A stretch of DNA of 5,697 bases, taken from Armatimonadota bacterium (lineage in GTDB: Bacteria; Vulcanimicrobiota; JACPDS01). Below are positions 4,717 to 5,697 of this stretch, one piece after another. The position numbers and the translations under genes are program-made. The stretch's first letter is position 1, and each line of letters opens with the position of its first letter. The stretch covers positions 1 through 5,697 of the forward strand of contig JACPDS010000167.1 of the NCBI GenBank assembly GCA_016183885.1. Reading direction: 5' to 3'. The notes under the pieces were generated by a model that was given only the letters and a program-made list of their open reading frames with translations, had not been told where the DNA came from and searched no databases.

Positions 4717-5697
4717 TTAATTCCCTCCCTTGGAAAATAATTTTAAACATTCTTTAACCATGCCGGAAATGCTATATTCTTCGGGCAGAGCGTTAACTTT
4801 ATAGCCCAAATCATAAGCAGTCTTAGCGGTAATAGGGCCGATACAAAGGATTTTTACATTTTTTAATAAATCTTTAATTTCTTTTCCAATTAATCCATCG
4901 AAATTTTTAACAGTCGAAGAACTGGTAAAAGTAATTAAATTAATTTTGTTTTCTTTGAAAAGTTTGATTAATTCTTCTTTTTCGTCTTCTTCTAAAATAG
5001 TTTTATAAATTGGAATAACTTCTACATTTGCTCCTTGAGATTTTAATTCTTCCGGCAAAATATCCCGCGCAGCTTCGGCTCTGGGAATTAAAATATTTTT
5101 ATTTTTTAAATTTATTTTTTTAAATTCTTTAATTAAACTTTCAGCGATAAATTTTTTAGGAATTAAATCAGCTTTAATATAATAATTTTCCAGAGCTTTA
5201 GCGGTTGATGAGCCAATTACGGCAATTTTTATCCCGCTTAATTTTCTTAAATCTTTTAAATATTTAATAAAATGATTTACCGCGTTTTGGCTGGTAAAAA
5301 TTAACCAGTCATATTTTTTAAGATTAATCAATGCTTTATTTAGCCGTGTTTTATTTTCTAATGGAACTATTTTAATTAAAGGATATTCTAAACAATATGC
5401 CCCTAATTCTTCCAAGCTTTGAGAAAAAATACTGGCTTGTTCGCGGGAACGGGTAATTAAAATAGTTTTTCCAAATAAGGGTTTATTGTCAAACCAGCGC
5501 AGTTTATTCCTTAAATTTACCACTCCTCCAATGATAGTAATTAGAGGAGGCTTTAAATTATGTTTTTCCGCCAACTGATAAATATTTTCCAGTTTTCCCG
5601 CAATTGTTTCTTGATAAGGGCGGGTTCCCCAGCGCACTAAAGCCGCGGGAGTTTGAGGATTTTTCTTCGGACGGATCGAAGATCTACCTCGCGAGCG
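4717..5697 (-). CDS. cobA-hemD: Partial uroporphyrinogen-III C-methyltransferase / uroporphyrinogen-III synthase fusion (CobA-HemD)
   Basis: The fusion would close hydroxymethylbilane to uroporphyrinogen III (HemD) and methylate it to precorrin-2 with SAM (CobA), directing flux toward siroheme and thus the Ahb pathway. The frame is open to the right edge; the GTG at 5637 is simply the Val of PAALVRWGT, not a start. 326 codons are visible. First is the end of the CobA domain (NPQTPAALVRWGTRPYQETI, LKPPLITIIGGVVNLR, LRWF), then a short linker (DNKPLFGK). A complete HemD domain follows, from ILITRSREQASIF through DWLIFTSQNAVNHF and LITFTSSSTVKNF to CIGPITAKTAYDLGYKV. About 190 N-terminal CobA residues are missing, judging from the usual ~500-residue fusion. 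The first dozen visible residues (RSRGRSSIRPKK) do not resemble CobA. The stop is 2 nt before ahbC, so the two are co-transcribed. Confidence 0.93.
   Translation of the reverse strand, partial: RSRGRSSIRPKKNPQTPAALVRWGTRPYQETIAGKLENIYQLAEKHNLKPPLITIIGGVVNLRNKLRWFDNKPLFGKTILITRSREQASIFSQSLEELGAYCLEYPLIKIVPLENKTRLNKALINLKKYDWLIFTSQNAVNHFIKYLKDLRKLSGIKIAVIGSSTAKALENYYIKADLIPKKFIAESLIKEFKKINLKNKNILIPRAEAARDILPEELKSQGANVEVIPIYKTILEEDEKEELIKLFKENKINLITFTSSSTVKNFDGLIGKEIKDLLKNVKILCIGPITAKTAYDLGYKVNALPEEYSISGMVKECLKLFSKGGN
4723..4729 (-). promoter_or_regulatory. Ribosome binding site of ahbC, inside hemD
   Basis: GGGAGGG on the minus strand, 8 nt before the ATG at 4714. It overlaps the codons for the final KGGN of HemD, so translation of hemD and ahbC is likely coupled. 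This site decides the ahbC start. Confidence 0.75.

Noticed and set aside
4712..4750. Upstream ATG at 4750 as the ahbC start
   Set aside because: It would add MFKIIFQGRELK, which the family lacks, and overlap hemD by 34 nt. The ATG at 4714 has a good Shine-Dalgarno site and matches the family N-terminus.
5635..5637. GTG as the start of a stand-alone HemD gene
   Set aside because: It is the Val in the CobA motif PAALVRWGT, and the frame continues open to the window edge.
5668..5697. Sequencing-adapter remnant at the right edge
   Set aside because: Short stretches look loosely adapter-like, but there is no convincing continuous match to an adapter I know, so only the composition anomaly is reported.

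Overview
The window is AT-rich bacterial DNA. Most of it is a run of minus-strand genes for heme synthesis by the siroheme-dependent (alternative heme biosynthesis, Ahb) route. This route is known from sulfate reducers, methanogens and various anaerobic lineages. The low GC, the Ahb pathway, the fused CobA-HemD protein and the intergenic spacers full of short CACAGAG-type repeats and small hairpins suggest an anaerobic, probably uncultured bacterium, of the kind seen in candidate-phylum genomes such as Omnitrophota. That placement is a guess from style, not from a marker gene.

In transcription order (right to left) the genes are: a 5'-truncated uroporphyrinogen-III methyltransferase/uroporphyrinogen-III synthase fusion (cobA-hemD, 5697-4717); ahbC, the radical SAM Fe-coproporphyrin synthase (4714-3491); hemB, porphobilinogen synthase (3295-2309); ahbD, the radical SAM heme synthase (2336-1284); and an AhbA-type siroheme decarboxylase subunit (1084-635). 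hemD/ahbC and hemB/ahbD are tightly coupled: 2 nt apart and a 28-nt overlap. ahbC/hemB and ahbD/ahbA are each separated by about 195-200 bp packed with repeats.

Together the genes cover 5-aminolevulinate to porphobilinogen (HemB), hydroxymethylbilane to uroporphyrinogen III and precorrin-2 (HemD, CobA), decarboxylation of siroheme (AhbA), Fe-coproporphyrin III formation (AhbC) and protoheme formation (AhbD). Not in the window are 5-aminolevulinate synthesis, HemC, precorrin-2 dehydrogenase, the ferrochelatase and the usual AhbB partner. Some may lie upstream, beyond the right edge.

At the left, converging on ahbA, is the 3' part of an unrelated plus-strand gene. It encodes a Gln/Asn-rich coiled-coil protein with a glycine-rich tail that I do not recognise. 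The 71-bp gap between the convergent genes holds a short inverted-repeat element that also supplies the ahbA stop codon. The last ~30 bases at the right edge are GC-rich and do not read like CobA, so the extreme edge may be unreliable.

The most unusual structural feature is the mosaic of dispersed repeats. They sit against the ends of three heme genes, and one copy encodes the last residues and stop codon of AhbD.
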